64,000 bases of DNA from Anaerolineae bacterium (GCA_019637555.1 JAHBVK010000025.1:22427-86426); one strand, 5' to 3'; positions 33,711 to 42,900 are shown, counted from the first letter of the stretch. Numbers and translations are program-made. The notes: a model not told the origin generated them from the letters alone.

Positions 33711-34983
33711 CGCTGATTCCTATGTATTCAATGCCTTGGATGCGCTCAACTTCGTGCTTAGAAAACATATGCCAACCGTCGAAAAATAAGCCCGGACGGT
33801 TTAGTCTCGATAACAGTTGAAATAGATCGATACGATTGTAGGAACTGTGATTATTCATTACCAGTACGGCATCCGCATTTTGAAATCCTGTTTCCAGCGA
33901 ATACCTATCCACTGTATTGACTCCTAACGCAGCGATTTCCTCAACATTCGCGGCTGGATCGTAACCCCACACCTCAGCGCCCATCTGTTTCAACAGCGGC
34001 AGTAGATCGAGCGTCACTGATTTGCGAATGTCCGATGTTTCCGGTTCACCTTTGAAGGCAAATCCCATGACCAATACTTTGCGTCCGGCAGGTGAGAGAT
34101 GATGACGCGAGAAAAAATCGCTGACTTTGCCAGCGACATGATCCACCATGCAAGTATTGATCTGCCGTCCGTAGATCGGCAGGATCGGCTCGTAACCTTT
34201 GGCACGTCCTGCCGAAACGTAGATGAAAGGGTCTTTCGCCATGCAAATACCACCGACGCCGGGACTTGGCAGTGGAACAGGGTTGCGCGGATAGCCAGAG
34301 TTCGCGGCTTCCACGACCTTGAAAGCATCTAGCCCCCATGCGTCACATATGAGGGCCAACTCGTTGGCGAAGGCAAAAGAAACATCACGAAAACTATTGT
34401 TGACCAGCTTGACCATCTCTGCTGCTTCTAAGCCATTAACTCGCACGGTATTGGGTGCCAGTCGATTGAAAACTCGCACTGCCATCTCTTCGCTGTAATC
34501 ATCGATCCCGCCGATGATCTGCGGCAGTGTGCGGAGTTCTTGCAATGCTCGCCCTTCGATGGTGCGTTCCGGCGCAAACACGATCTGAAAATCACGTCCA
34601 CCGCTCAGCCCTGATTCGCGTTCAAGGATCGGCAAGATAAACTCGCGGGTGCTGCCAACCGGCACGGTGGATCGGATCATCACGATTTCGTTGCGTTTCA
34701 GCACACGCCCAACCATTTCCGCTGCATGACGCAAGCTGTCGAGTATTGGCTCGCCTTTGTCGGTGACGGGAGTACCAACAGCGATAATATACACATCTGC
34801 GGCTTCTCTTAATTCGTTGGCAGCGCGAAAACGCCCTTCTGCTAGTTCGTAGCGGAGCAAGGGTTCCAACCCCACTTCGTGGAAATGTGGCTTTGCCTCG
34901 TTGATGGCAGCAAGAATATTGAGATTAGTGTCCACACCGAGGACTTTGTAACCAACGTTTGCCAGCGATACCGCCAAGGTCAA
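33700..34983 (-). CDS. Nucleotide-sugar dehydrogenase (UDP-ManNAc/UDP-GlcNAc/UDP-Glc type), 5' end disturbed
   Basis: 427 residues from a TTG at 34983. It has the dehydrogenase pattern: VGLSDH-free core with VYIIAVGTPVTD, IVMIRSTVPVGSTREF, FAPERTIEGRALQELRTLPQIIGG, a central NNSFRDVSFAFANELALICDAWG, IGGICMAKDP (the family Cys is part of GGxCxxKDP), KVLVMGFAFKGEPETSDIR and YDPAANVEEIAALG. It forms a UDP-uronate-type sugar by two NAD-dependent oxidations. The coding frame stays open upstream and encodes the missing Rossmann start VVVVGLGFVGLTLAVSLA (35013-34961 region), yet no ATG, GTG or TTG lies in that frame before 34983, which suggests a one-base break. Confidence 0.85.
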   Translation of the reverse strand: MTLAVSLANVGYKVLGVDTNLNILAAINEAKPHFHEVGLEPLLRYELAEGRFRAANELREAADVYIIAVGTPVTDKGEPILDSLRHAAEMVGRVLKRNEIVMIRSTVPVGSTREFILPILERESGLSGGRDFQIVFAPERTIEGRALQELRTLPQIIGGIDDYSEEMAVRVFNRLAPNTVRVNGLEAAEMVKLVNNSFRDVSFAFANELALICDAWGLDAFKVVEAANSGYPRNPVPLPSPGVGGICMAKDPFIYVSAGRAKGYEPILPIYGRQINTCMVDHVAGKVSDFFSRHHLSPAGRKVLVMGFAFKGEPETSDIRKSVTLDLLPLLKQMGAEVWGYDPAANVEEIAALGVNTVDRYSLETGFQNADAVLVMNNHSSYNRIDLFQLLSRLNRPGLFFDGWHMFSKHEVERIQGIEYIGISGAL

Positions 34984-35009
34984 CCCTACGAAGCCAAGCC
35001 CAACAACAA

Positions 35010-36170
35010 CTACCGACCAATAGCAATCATGCCGATCTCGAACTTCTGTCGTACTCTCTCATTAAGCGACTGACCTAGTTGTTTGGCTTTTCCGGCATTA
35101 TTAAAGTGTTCGATCAGCCGTTCGGTAAAACTCTCTGTGTTCAGGGGATCGACAACGGTCTGATTGTAGAGGTCGTCGCCCACGATTTCTCTGCTAATTC
35201 CATCCAGCGGTCCGATCACGCACGGCAGTGAGGTTGCCATTGCCTCAATAATTACGTTGCCGAATCCTTCAGCCCGCGAAGGGAATGCCAGCACATCAGC
35301 GGCACGCATGAACAAATTGACATCGTTACGCTGACCAAGAATACGAATATTCTGAAGCGCGCCTGCCTTTTCAGCCCTTGTCCACGCCTCCGTCACCTCT
35401 GGTTCGGGTTGGCTCTTCTGCGGTGGAGTACCAATACAAACTAGAATCGCTTGTGGGTGGCGTTTTAGTATCTCAATCCATGCATCCAGCAGTATATCTG
35501 CGCCTTTGCGTCGGAAGAAGGTGCCGACGAATACTGCTACGGGGACATCGGGAGGTAAATCCAGTTGTCGGCGGAGCAACGCTTTATCAGCAGAACTTTC
35601 GGGTGCATGAAAGTTATTGAGATTCACCCCATTTGGCACATATGCCAACTTCTCAGGCTTAAAGTCAGCGCGCAAACAGCTTTCTTTCAATGGGGCTGAC
35701 ATATAAACGATACGATTGAGCTGCCGCACCGCACGCAAAATCAAGCGACCTAGCTGGGTTTTTTCCAGTGACAGCGGATCATCAGAGCCAAGCAGTGATA
35801 ATTCTCCAATCGCTGAGAGTCCTGTTAGTTTGGCTGCCAACACTGCAAAAGGAACATGCAAACCGGATAGGCTCTGCAAATGCACCAGATCGTACTTTCC
35901 TCTATTGCTCAAGATATGCCACAAATTCCATAGCGCGAATAAGATTTGTCCCGATCCATTCAAATTGGCGTTCACGCGCACTACATCTGCACCGGGGTAA
36001 TGTTCTTTGCGAGGAGCAGCGCCGGGATTGATGGTCAGAACAGTCACTTTTACGTTACGTGCCTCCAGTGCAGGAGATAACGTGAGCATTTGATAGCCCT
36101 TGCCGCTCATCATGGGCGGAAAGCGACGAATAATCATTAACACGGAACGCGCAGGCGTCGAAGCCTCCAT
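35010..36170 (-). CDS. Family 4 glycosyltransferase (GT-B fold)
   Basis: 386 residues from the ATG at 36170; a GTG two codons upstream is possible. The N-terminal Rossmann half begins SVLMIIRRFPPMMSGKGYQM and has LVHLQSLSGLHVPFAVL. The C-terminal half carries PNGVNLNNFHAPES, VAVFVGTFFRRKGADILLDAW, ILGQRNDVNLFMRAADVLAFPSRAEGFGNVIIEAMA (ExxxxxE-type motif, read in parts) and CVIGPLDGISREIV. It transfers a nucleotide-activated sugar to a lipid or glycan acceptor at the inner face of the membrane. The C-terminus KFEIGMIAIGR looks abrupt, and the same bases read one frame over give the N-terminus of the next gene. It is the first gene of the nine-gene operon. Confidence 0.9.
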   Translation of the reverse strand: MEASTPARSVLMIIRRFPPMMSGKGYQMLTLSPALEARNVKVTVLTINPGAAPRKEHYPGADVVRVNANLNGSGQILFALWNLWHILSNRGKYDLVHLQSLSGLHVPFAVLAAKLTGLSAIGELSLLGSDDPLSLEKTQLGRLILRAVRQLNRIVYMSAPLKESCLRADFKPEKLAYVPNGVNLNNFHAPESSADKALLRRQLDLPPDVPVAVFVGTFFRRKGADILLDAWIEILKRHPQAILVCIGTPPQKSQPEPEVTEAWTRAEKAGALQNIRILGQRNDVNLFMRAADVLAFPSRAEGFGNVIIEAMATSLPCVIGPLDGISREIVGDDLYNQTVVDPLNTESFTERLIEHFNNAGKAKQLGQSLNERVRQKFEIGMIAIGR

Positions 36171-36226
36171 GCACACTACCTGACCTTTGTTGTCACCTAG
36201 AGCCGATTAAGCACAATTAGCACTAA

Positions 36227-36433
36227 TCAAGGAAGAGAATAGCGAAGCAAGCTAATGCAAGCGAGGGATTCCGATGAACGCCCATAGTCACGGACAAGGC
36301 GACGGAAGCAAGCTAACCAGTGGAAGGAACATTCCACCAGCCAACGACTCTGCATCAGGATAAAGTCGAGTTTGGCATCGAGTAGTTTGATGACCCTAGT
36401 ATCGGTGGTATAGCGCTGACGTTGTTGTTTCAT
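36227..36433 (-). pseudogene. IS5-like transposase remnant (C-terminal piece)
   Basis: A 68-codon frame whose middle reads SRWLVECSFHWLACFRRLVRDYGRSSES, close to the C-terminal RWVVERTFAWLxRxRRLxKDYE motif of IS5-family DDE transposases (the DDE-linked RWxxER motif). In this copy the Arg of VER is changed to Cys, and nothing upstream completes the catalytic domain, so it is a dead fragment of an old insertion. It lies between the glycan operon and trmFO, in a stretch (36171-36709) that otherwise has no gene. No terminal inverted repeats were found around it. Confidence 0.6.
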
Positions 36434-36709
36434 TGCTCTACTTTAGCGCTAAACTGCATCTAAAGTGCATAACAGCCTCTAGTATTATCTCCTCCTCATC
36501 ACCGTGGGGATTAGGTGCAACATGGAGAAGCGTTGCCAAGTTGTAGATTGACGCTTGGAATATCTCGGTTGCCTACAACTTCTTGCTACCGTTCTACGAT
36601 CATCATTCTCTCTACAATCGTCCTCACAATCGTATTATACTTCTGCCAAGCTCAGGCTATTCAGTATCAGAAGTGCGTTGTTGAACTTGAAGTCGGTTGT
36701 GGAGTTGGA

Positions 36710-38059
36710 ATGTCCTCAGAATTGATCGTGATCGGCGGCGGACTGGCGGGTACGGAAGCGGCATGGCAGGCTGCCGAAGCGGGCATTGATGTCTTGTTAT
36801 ACGAGATGCGCCCACAAAAAACGACACCCGCGCATCGCACGGGCAATCTGGCGGAATTGGTGTGCAGCAATTCGCTCGGCTCGGCGCTGCCAGATCGCGC
36901 GCCCGGGCTATTGAAAAACGAACTACGCCGCTTGAACTCGCTGCTGCTGCGGGCGGCGGAAGTTGCCTCCGTTCCGGCTGGTGCGGCGTTAGCGGTAGAT
37001 CGGGATAAGTTCGCGGCGGAAGTGCTCTCAGCCTTAGAGCAGCATCCGCGCATCCGCATCATCCGTGAGGAGATGCCGCGTGTACCGGACCGCCCCGTGA
37101 TCATCGCCAGCGGACCATTAACTTCGCTCTCCCTAGCCGATGACATCGCGCGGTTGATCGGACAGGAGTATCTCTACTTCTACGATGCCCTCGCTCCGAT
37201 TGTCAGCCTCGACAGCGTGAACATGGAGATCGCCTTCCGCGCCAGCCGTTATGGTCGCGGTGAAGAGGAGGCGGGCGATTACATCAACTGCCCGATGAAC
37301 AAAGAGGAATATGAGCGTTTCGTGGATGCCGTCCTCTCCGCCGATGCCACCCCTCTAAATAACTTCGAGGCGGAAGATCCGCATTTTTTCGAGGGTTGCT
37401 TACCCATCGAGCAGATCGCCGCACGCGGGCGCGATTCGCTGGCATACGGACCGATGCGCCCCGTCGGGCTGCGCGATCCGCGTACTGGTCGCCGTCCTTA
37501 TGCGGTGGTGCAGCTCCGGCAGGATAACATCGCGGGGACGCTGTACAACCTCGTCGGCTTCCAGACCAACATCCGTTGGGGTGATCAGAAAAACGTACTG
37601 CGCCTGATCCCCGGCTTGGAAAATGCCGAATTCGTGCGGATGGGCCAGATGCACCGCAACACTTTCATCAATTCGCCTACACTGCTGCACCCCACCATGC
37701 AGTTCCGCCAGCGCGAAGATGTCTTTTTCGCCGGACAGATCACTGGCGTTGAAGGTTACGTGGGTAATATCGGCACAGGATTGTTAGCGGGCATCAATGC
37801 TGTGCGTTATCTACGCCACCAGCCGATGATGACGCTGCCGCCATCGACCATGATGGGAGCGTTAGCGCATTACGTCACGCACGCCGATCCGCGTGAGTTC
37901 CAGCCGATGAAAGCGAACTTCGGCGTGATGCCGCCGCTGGACAATGCACCTCACGGCAAGCGTGATCGTGCTGCCGCCTACGCCGCCCGTGCGCTCACCG
38001 ATCTGGAATCCTGCCTCAGCACTGATGCGTCAGCACTGGCTGTGACACACTCACAATAG
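36710..38059 (+). CDS. trmFO: Methylenetetrahydrofolate-tRNA (uracil-54 C5)-methyltransferase
   Basis: 449 residues from the ATG at 36710; the frame stays open upstream to 36515, but that part is not conserved-looking. The FAD motif [21 protein letters not shown] is followed by [76 protein letters not shown] (with the family Cys), [28 protein letters not shown] and [14 protein letters not shown]. This is the folate-dependent enzyme that makes ribothymidine-54 in tRNA, typical of Gram-positive-type bacteria and Chloroflexi in place of SAM-dependent TrmA. It is a single gene with an aminotransferase gene 64 bases downstream. Confidence 0.96.
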   Translation: MSSELIVIGGGLAGTEAAWQAAEAGIDVLLYEMRPQKTTPAHRTGNLAELVCSNSLGSALPDRAPGLLKNELRRLNSLLLRAAEVASVPAGAALAVDRDKFAAEVLSALEQHPRIRIIREEMPRVPDRPVIIASGPLTSLSLADDIARLIGQEYLYFYDALAPIVSLDSVNMEIAFRASRYGRGEEEAGDYINCPMNKEEYERFVDAVLSADATPLNNFEAEDPHFFEGCLPIEQIAARGRDSLAYGPMRPVGLRDPRTGRRPYAVVQLRQDNIAGTLYNLVGFQTNIRWGDQKNVLRLIPGLENAEFVRMGQMHRNTFINSPTLLHPTMQFRQREDVFFAGQITGVEGYVGNIGTGLLAGINAVRYLRHQPMMTLPPSTMMGALAHYVTHADPREFQPMKANFGVMPPLDNAPHGKRDRAAAYAARALTDLESCLSTDASALAVTHSQ

Positions 38060-38123
38060 ACCGTCACCGCGAACTGCGGTAGACTCTTATGCACTTTGCA
38101 CAAATCGAGTGAAGGTGTCCCGC

Positions 38124-39314
38124 ATGAATGCAACTTCGACACGCACCAAGCCGAAGAAATCCGCGCGCTTGGAGAATTTGCCGCCCTATGGGTTCGCGAT
38201 TATCGGTAAGCAGATCGCTGATCTGAAAGCGGCGGGCAAGGATGTGATCCGTCTGGACATCGGCAGCCCCGATATGCCGCCACCGGATCATGTGATCGAG
38301 ACAATGACGCGCTCGATCCACAATCCTAACAACCACAGCTACGGCAGCTATACGGGCGATCCGGCATTCCGTAAGGCAATCGCGGGCTACTACCAGCGTC
38401 GTTTCGGCGTGGAACTCGATCCCAATACCGAAGTGTTGCCCTTAATCGGTTCCAAAGAAGGCATCGTCAACATGGCGCTGGCGTACCTTGATCGTGGTGA
38501 CGCCTCGCTCGTTCCCGATGTCAACTATCCCGCCTACAGCATGGGCACGATCATGGCAGGCGGCGAGATCATCGAACTGCCACTCGATCCTGATGATAAC
38601 TATCGCCCGCGCTTCGATCTGATCAAGGGCGATCTGAGCAAAGCGGAACTGCTGTGGGTCAACTATCCCAACAATCCGACGGCAGCGACGGCTGATCTGG
38701 CGCTGTACGAGGAGATGATCGATTTCTGCCGCGAACATGGCGTGCTGCTCTGCTCCGATAATCCCTACGCCGAAGTGGTCTACGATGGCTACCGAGCACC
38801 GAGTGCCTTGCAAGTAGCGGGCGCGAAGGATTACGCAGTGGAGTTCATGTCGCTGTCCAAGACGTACAACATGGCGGGCTGGCGGTTGGGCGCGTGCGTG
38901 GGCAACCGCGAAGCAATCGCTAATCTATTGGTGGTCAAGAGCAACATCGACAGCGGACATTTCAAGGCGGTCTATGACGCGGGTAGTGCTGCCCTCAACG
39001 ATACGCCCGACTCGTGGCTCGATGAGCGCAACGCCATTTACCAGCGGCGCAGAGACAAGATGATGGCGGTGCTGCCAGAGATCGGCTTGTCTGCCAAGAC
39101 GCCCAAAGGATCGCTCTATCTGTGGGCGAAAGTTGCCGATGGCGACGATCAAAAGTACGTCAGCGATACGCTGGCACAAGCACTCGTCGCGCTGACGCCC
39201 GGATCGATGTACGGCAAGGCAGGGCGCGGATTCGTGCGTCTGAGCGTCGGCATCGAGGACAAGCGACTCGATGAGGCGCTAACGCGGTTGAAAGAGTGGT
39301 ATAAAGCGCGGTAG
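38124..39314 (+). CDS. Class I/II PLP-dependent aminotransferase
   Basis: 396 residues from the ATG at 38124 (GAAGGTG upstream). Aminotransferase landmarks are present: GKDVIRLDIGSPDMPPPD, the substrate/PLP loop VLPLIGSKEGIVNMALAYLD, NYPNNPTAATADL, LLCSDNPYAEVVYDG, SLSKTYNMAGWRLG with PLP Lys246, and the late GFVRLSVGIEDKRLDEAL. This pattern fits the DapL/aspartate-aminotransferase group (LL-diaminopimelate aminotransferase relatives), but the exact amino donor is not certain from sequence. Cytoplasmic. It follows trmFO on the same strand with no clear terminator between them. Confidence 0.9.
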   Translation: MNATSTRTKPKKSARLENLPPYGFAIIGKQIADLKAAGKDVIRLDIGSPDMPPPDHVIETMTRSIHNPNNHSYGSYTGDPAFRKAIAGYYQRRFGVELDPNTEVLPLIGSKEGIVNMALAYLDRGDASLVPDVNYPAYSMGTIMAGGEIIELPLDPDDNYRPRFDLIKGDLSKAELLWVNYPNNPTAATADLALYEEMIDFCREHGVLLCSDNPYAEVVYDGYRAPSALQVAGAKDYAVEFMSLSKTYNMAGWRLGACVGNREAIANLLVVKSNIDSGHFKAVYDAGSAALNDTPDSWLDERNAIYQRRRDKMMAVLPEIGLSAKTPKGSLYLWAKVADGDDQKYVSDTLAQALVALTPGSMYGKAGRGFVRLSVGIEDKRLDEALTRLKEWYKAR

Positions 39315-39336
39315 GAGGTAATCGACCGCAATCGCT

Positions 39337-39945
39337 ATGAGTAATGGCAGATTCCAACGGCTGACGCTTTTAGATAAACTGGTCGTTCCAGTTGTTTGTT
39401 TATGTCTCCTTGGCTGGCATTACTATGGTGTTGCGCTCATCACACTGTTTGCGAGTAATAAGGAAGCGTGTGAACTAGTCACAGCTACTGTATCTCCTTC
39501 ATCGAGCGTTGGGACTATTAGCATCAAATTCCCGCAAAATGGGGCGAGAATTGATGCGGATGCAGTCGCCGTAGAACTTGATATACAAGGCATTGAAATC
39601 GCCTCTCTGGGTGAAAGAGGAAATCGAGTTGCACTCTGGATAGAAGGCAGAGCTGTAGAAAATCTATCTTCCACTGGCAATCGAATTTTCATCACGCCAG
39701 ATTTAGTGCGCTCGGTTGCTCTATCTCTTGGAGAAATAGGATTATTAGATGTATGTCTGGTGATAGTTGATACTGAGAATAATGAGATTAGCAACAGAAC
39801 TGGAGTCAGTTTCTATTATGCGCCGCGTGGACCGGATGAACTTGACTTTAGCTGGCTAGGACAAGTTTGTTTATTTGGAGTTTTTGGAATTTGGACGTTC
39901 ATTGTATTGGCGACGCATCATTGGGGTCGCCCAAAGGTTAGTTAA
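39337..39945 (+). CDS. Two-TM protein with an extracytoplasmic beta-rich domain
   Basis: 202 residues; ATG at 39337 right after the aminotransferase stop. One TM near 15-38 and one near 170-195, with about 130 residues between them. The middle is beta-rich (ISIKFPQNGARIDADAVAVELDIQGIE; short strands, no Cys pair) and looks like a small Ig-like domain with a topology of in-out-in. The bases are richer in A and T than those of the neighbouring genes. Its stop is directly followed by the TTG start of hflX, so the two are coupled. Function unknown; I do not recognise the family. Confidence 0.6.
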   Translation: MSNGRFQRLTLLDKLVVPVVCLCLLGWHYYGVALITLFASNKEACELVTATVSPSSSVGTISIKFPQNGARIDADAVAVELDIQGIEIASLGERGNRVALWIEGRAVENLSSTGNRIFITPDLVRSVALSLGEIGLLDVCLVIVDTENNEISNRTGVSFYYAPRGPDELDFSWLGQVCLFGVFGIWTFIVLATHHWGRPKVS

Positions 39946-39946
39946 A

Positions 39947-41260
39947 TTGGCATACGAAGACACTCATCGCACATTACAAGCACAAGAAGTTGCTTTCCTC
40001 GTCGGCGCGGAACTGCACAACCCGCACGCCTCGCTGACCATCGACGAATCGCTGGACGAGCTGGAGCTATTAGCGGACACCGCCGGATTGCATGTGGCGG
40101 GACGGGCGATCCAGAACCTCAAGCAGATCGATCCGGCGACCTACATTGGTTCCGGCAAGGTGCTGGAAATCCGCGAGGAGATCGCGCGGCTGGACGCCAG
40201 CGTGGTGATCTTTGATGACGAACTCTCGCCCCGCCACCAGCGCGAATTGGAGGAGGCGTTCGGCGAGAACATCAAGGTGCTGGATCGCTCCGCGCTGATC
40301 CTCGACATCTTCGCGCAGCACGCCAGCACCAGAGAAGGCGCAATGCAAGTGGAACTGGCGCAGTTGGAATACCGCCTACCGCGCCTTACCCGCCAGTGGA
40401 CGCACCTTGCGCGGCAAAGCGGCGGTGGCGGCGGGCGCAGCGGCAACGGCGGAGTCGGCTTGCGCGGTCCCGGTGAGACGCAGCTTGAGGTTGACCGCCG
40501 CGAGATCGGGCGCAAGATCAGCAAGCTGAAAGAGGACATCGAATCGGTGCGGGCGCATCGTGGTCGCCACCGCGCACAACGGGATCGGCTGGGCGTACCT
40601 GTGATCGCGCTGGTCGGCTACACCAACGCGGGCAAATCGACGCTGCTGAATCGGCTGACGGGCGCGAAAGTCTACGCCGCCGATCAACTGTTTGCCACGC
40701 TCGATCCGACCACCCGCAAGCTGGAACTGCCGGGCGGTAAATCGGCGTTGATCTCCGACACGGTAGGCTTCATCCAGAAGCTGCCGACCACACTGGTCGC
40801 TGCCTTCCGCGCCACGCTGGAGGAAGTGACCGAAGCGGACATCATGATCCATGTGGTCGATGCCTCGCATCCCAACGCCGAGCAGCAGATCGAAGCGGTG
40901 GAAGATACGCTGGCGCAGATCGATATGCCGCGCATCCCGCGTATCCTCGCGCTGAACAAGATCGATGAAATGCCGGAACTGCCGCCCGCGCCGAAAACTG
41001 CTGAACCTTATGACGCTGTCGTGCCGATCTCGGCGTTGAAAGGCACCGGACTCAAAGATTTGCTGGCGGAGATCGAGCGCGTAATGATCGAGAACATGGA
41101 AGCGATTGAGGTCAAGCTGCCTTACCGTCGCGGCGATCTGCTGGCGCTGATCCGCGAGAACGGCGTGGTGGATGAAGAAACCGCCGATGAAGAAGGCGTC
41201 TTGATCCGCGCCCATGTGCCGCCACGTTTGGCTGCCCGTTTCCGCGACCATGCACGTTAA
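39947..41260 (+). CDS. hflX: GTPase HflX
   Basis: 437 residues from the TTG at 39947, with AAAGG nine bases upstream and one base after the stop of the previous gene; an earlier in-frame ATG lies deep in that gene. The N-terminal HflX domain has ATYIGSGKVLEIREEIA and FDDELSPRHQRELEEAF, then the coiled region, the Gly-rich linker (about 155-175) ending GPGETQLEVDRR, and a GTPase core: G1 GYTNAGKST, G2 Thr near DPTTRKL, G3 DTVGFIQKLP, G4 NKID, G5 ISAL. HflX binds 50S/70S ribosomes and rescues stalled ones under stress. All GTP-binding motifs are intact. Confidence 0.95.
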   Translation: MAYEDTHRTLQAQEVAFLVGAELHNPHASLTIDESLDELELLADTAGLHVAGRAIQNLKQIDPATYIGSGKVLEIREEIARLDASVVIFDDELSPRHQRELEEAFGENIKVLDRSALILDIFAQHASTREGAMQVELAQLEYRLPRLTRQWTHLARQSGGGGGRSGNGGVGLRGPGETQLEVDRREIGRKISKLKEDIESVRAHRGRHRAQRDRLGVPVIALVGYTNAGKSTLLNRLTGAKVYAADQLFATLDPTTRKLELPGGKSALISDTVGFIQKLPTTLVAAFRATLEEVTEADIMIHVVDASHPNAEQQIEAVEDTLAQIDMPRIPRILALNKIDEMPELPPAPKTAEPYDAVVPISALKGTGLKDLLAEIERVMIENMEAIEVKLPYRRGDLLALIRENGVVDEETADEEGVLIRAHVPPRLAARFRDHAR

Positions 41261-41278
41261 GGAACGTATAGGGACAAT

Positions 41279-41530
41279 ATGCTCAACAGATTAGACCGCG
41301 CCGAGTGGCTCTCCCGACTGATCCGCTGGATGTCTACCACACTGGCGGCAAAGCGAGGCTTACCCGTTATCGCCGCGATTGCCATGACGGTGATCAGCTT
41401 GATCGTCCATGTCGTGTGGGTGATCAGCGGCAGTATGGTGGTCGGGTTATGCGGCTTTGGGCTGCTGCATCTGGCGATCCTGATCGGCTTTGTCGGAGTG
41501 CTGCTGGCGGAGCCTCTCGGACGCGGCTAA
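41279..41530 (+). CDS. Small two-helix membrane protein
   Basis: 83 residues; ATG at 41279, 18 bases after the hflX stop, with AGGGAC upstream. Two hydrophobic helices (about 28-50 and 53-77: VIAAIAMTVISLIVHVVWVI and LCGFGLLHLAILIGFVGVLL) are preceded by a basic Arg-containing N-terminus. This is a typical small membrane protein with no catalytic signature, and I do not recognise a family. It precedes the GNAT gene by 22 bases and is probably in the same transcript. Confidence 0.6.
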   Translation: MLNRLDRAEWLSRLIRWMSTTLAAKRGLPVIAAIAMTVISLIVHVVWVISGSMVVGLCGFGLLHLAILIGFVGVLLAEPLGRG

Positions 41531-41552
41531 CTTACCTTTAGGATGGTGTCCT

Positions 41553-42539
41553 ATGCTGCGCGAATTCAAGTTCCCCGCCGATACCGATGTGCTGTTCGAT
41601 TTGCTGCCAAAGGCATTCCAGTATCCTGAGAATCCGGCATGGAGCATTCAACAGGACGAAGTGCAGAACATGCAGGACACCATGAAGATGGTGCGCCGTC
41701 TGTGGCCTCTGTTGGCAATAGTCGGCGCACTTTCGCCTGCCTTCCGCAACGCCTTTCGCGGCTTCATCTGGCAAGAAGATAACAAGGCAGTGGGCTTGGT
41801 CAACACCGGTACACAAGGCACGGGCGGACGCTGGTTTATCGGTAACGTCGGCGTGCTGCCGGACTATCGGCGTCGCGGGCTGGCGCGTAAGCTGGTCGAG
41901 GCATCCGTCGATCTAGCGCGGCGCAACAAAGCGACGATGGTCTGGCTGGATGTGATCCCCGGCAATGTGCCTGCCTACAAGCTGTACGAAAATCTCGGCT
42001 TCGTCCATTACGATAGCGCCGTTGAACTTGAACAGAACGGCGCAACGACGCCTGCCGCCATCCCGCTGCCACAAGGCTACCGACTGGAACCCGCCGCGCA
42101 GTTCGATTGGCGACCACGCTATGAACTGGCGAAGCGGATCACGCCACCGAACGTACAGGCATTCGAGCCAGTCACCGAGGATCAATTCAAAGTGCCGCTA
42201 GTGATCCGCCCGCTTGCCATGCTGTTCTCGCGGATCGGCGGATCGCGGCGTCAGCAGTTCTGGGTCTATGCGCCGGATGGTCAGGTAGTGGGTACGATCA
42301 GCTATTCAGTGCGTACCAGCCCCGGCGGCGTTAACAGCGTAGGCGGCAAGCTTGATCCGGCACACGCGCATATCGCCCCCGCGTTGGTCAGTTTCCTGCT
42401 CAACGAGATCGCGCGGCAGAGTCCGGGGCGGCGCATCGACACCACCTCGCAGCTCTGGCAGCCCGCGCTCACTAATGCTCTGTGCGACGTCGGCTTCACG
42501 GTGCGGAATGAGATGCACCGCATGGGCTTGAAGTTTTGA
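41553..42539 (+). CDS. GNAT-family N-acetyltransferase with extra C-terminal domain
   Basis: 328 residues from the ATG at 41553, with AGGATGG-type upstream bases. Residues about 80-150 form a GNAT core: WFIGNVGVLPDYRRRGLARKLVEASVDLARR is the acetyl-CoA pyrophosphate loop (R/Q-x-x-G-x-A), followed by VWLDVIPGNVPAYKLYENLGF. The C-terminal half (about 175-328) is not GNAT-like by eye but contains PLVIRPLAMLFSRIGG and a closing hydrophobic domain, so it may be a second degenerate acetyltransferase half. It acetylates an amine of unknown identity. Its stop is three bases from repeat R2. Confidence 0.82.
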   Translation: MLREFKFPADTDVLFDLLPKAFQYPENPAWSIQQDEVQNMQDTMKMVRRLWPLLAIVGALSPAFRNAFRGFIWQEDNKAVGLVNTGTQGTGGRWFIGNVGVLPDYRRRGLARKLVEASVDLARRNKATMVWLDVIPGNVPAYKLYENLGFVHYDSAVELEQNGATTPAAIPLPQGYRLEPAAQFDWRPRYELAKRITPPNVQAFEPVTEDQFKVPLVIRPLAMLFSRIGGSRRQQFWVYAPDGQVVGTISYSVRTSPGGVNSVGGKLDPAHAHIAPALVSFLLNEIARQSPGRRIDTTSQLWQPALTNALCDVGFTVRNEMHRMGLKF

Positions 42540-42542
42540 GTA

Positions 42543-42595
42543 GCCTCACCCCCTGACCCCCTGCTCCACTTCGTGGAGAGGGGGAACCGAGAGGC
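42543..42595. repeat. R2 palindromic repeat, copy 2 (53 bp)
   Basis: GCCTC at 42543-42547, a CCCCCTGCTCC / GGAGAGGGGG hairpin with loop ACTTCGT, and the closing GAGGC at 42591-42595. It begins three bases after the GNAT stop codon at 42537-42539. The same element at 1213 and 59491 has a different loop, so this copy has lost or exchanged its centre. Confidence 0.8.
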
Positions 42596-42900
42596 ATTGA
42601 TGAGTTGTTTTACCCATCAATCGACTATTCGGCTCTTTAAGGCTTGTCCGGTGTTTAACTGGCTCTGCGGTAAACCGTAGAGCGGAGGTTGGTAGAGTTT
42701 GAGAAACTGATTCGGAAACTGTGGGTAGTTGGTAGGCGCGCAAACCCTCACCCCCTGCCCTCATCCCGCAAGCGGGAGAGGGTGATCCGTTTCGGGAGCA
42801 TGACTACCTAAGTTTCCGAACTTAATAGCCGAGTCCACTCTCTGTAAACGGTGAGGTAAATTATCCCAAACTCAGCTTGACTACACATTAAGGAAGCTCT
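42596..42900. repeat. Intergenic mosaic of R1/R3 fragments
   Basis: No gene. An R3 left terminus, AAGGCTTGTCCGGTGTTT, is visible at about 42639-42656, followed by a degraded GCGGAGGTTGG half-hairpin. Further on are a CCTCACCCCCTG / CCCGCAAGCGGGAGAGGG hairpin near 42748-42784 and a fragment like the right half of R1 (CTCTCTGTAAACGGTGAGGTAAATT) near 42838-42865, ending CCCAAACTCAGCTT. It looks like several old insertions broken into one another. The ribosome site of the dehydrogenase gene (AAGGAAG) follows. Confidence 0.6.

Noticed and set aside
34984..35030. Programmed frameshift joining GT4 and the dehydrogenase
   Set aside because: No X XXY YYZ slippery heptamer, no downstream stem-loop and no internal ribosome site at the junction; a simple base error or mutation explains it more easily.
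36515..36709. 65-residue N-terminal extension of TrmFO with a hydrophobic helix
   Set aside because: TrmFO homologues begin at the FAD motif; the ATG at 36710 has a nearby GGAG site and the extension lies in a repeat/IS-remnant region.
40376..41251. 291-codon minus-strand ORF inside hflX
   Set aside because: Antisense to the conserved GTPase domain; length results from the high GC wobble bias of the real gene.
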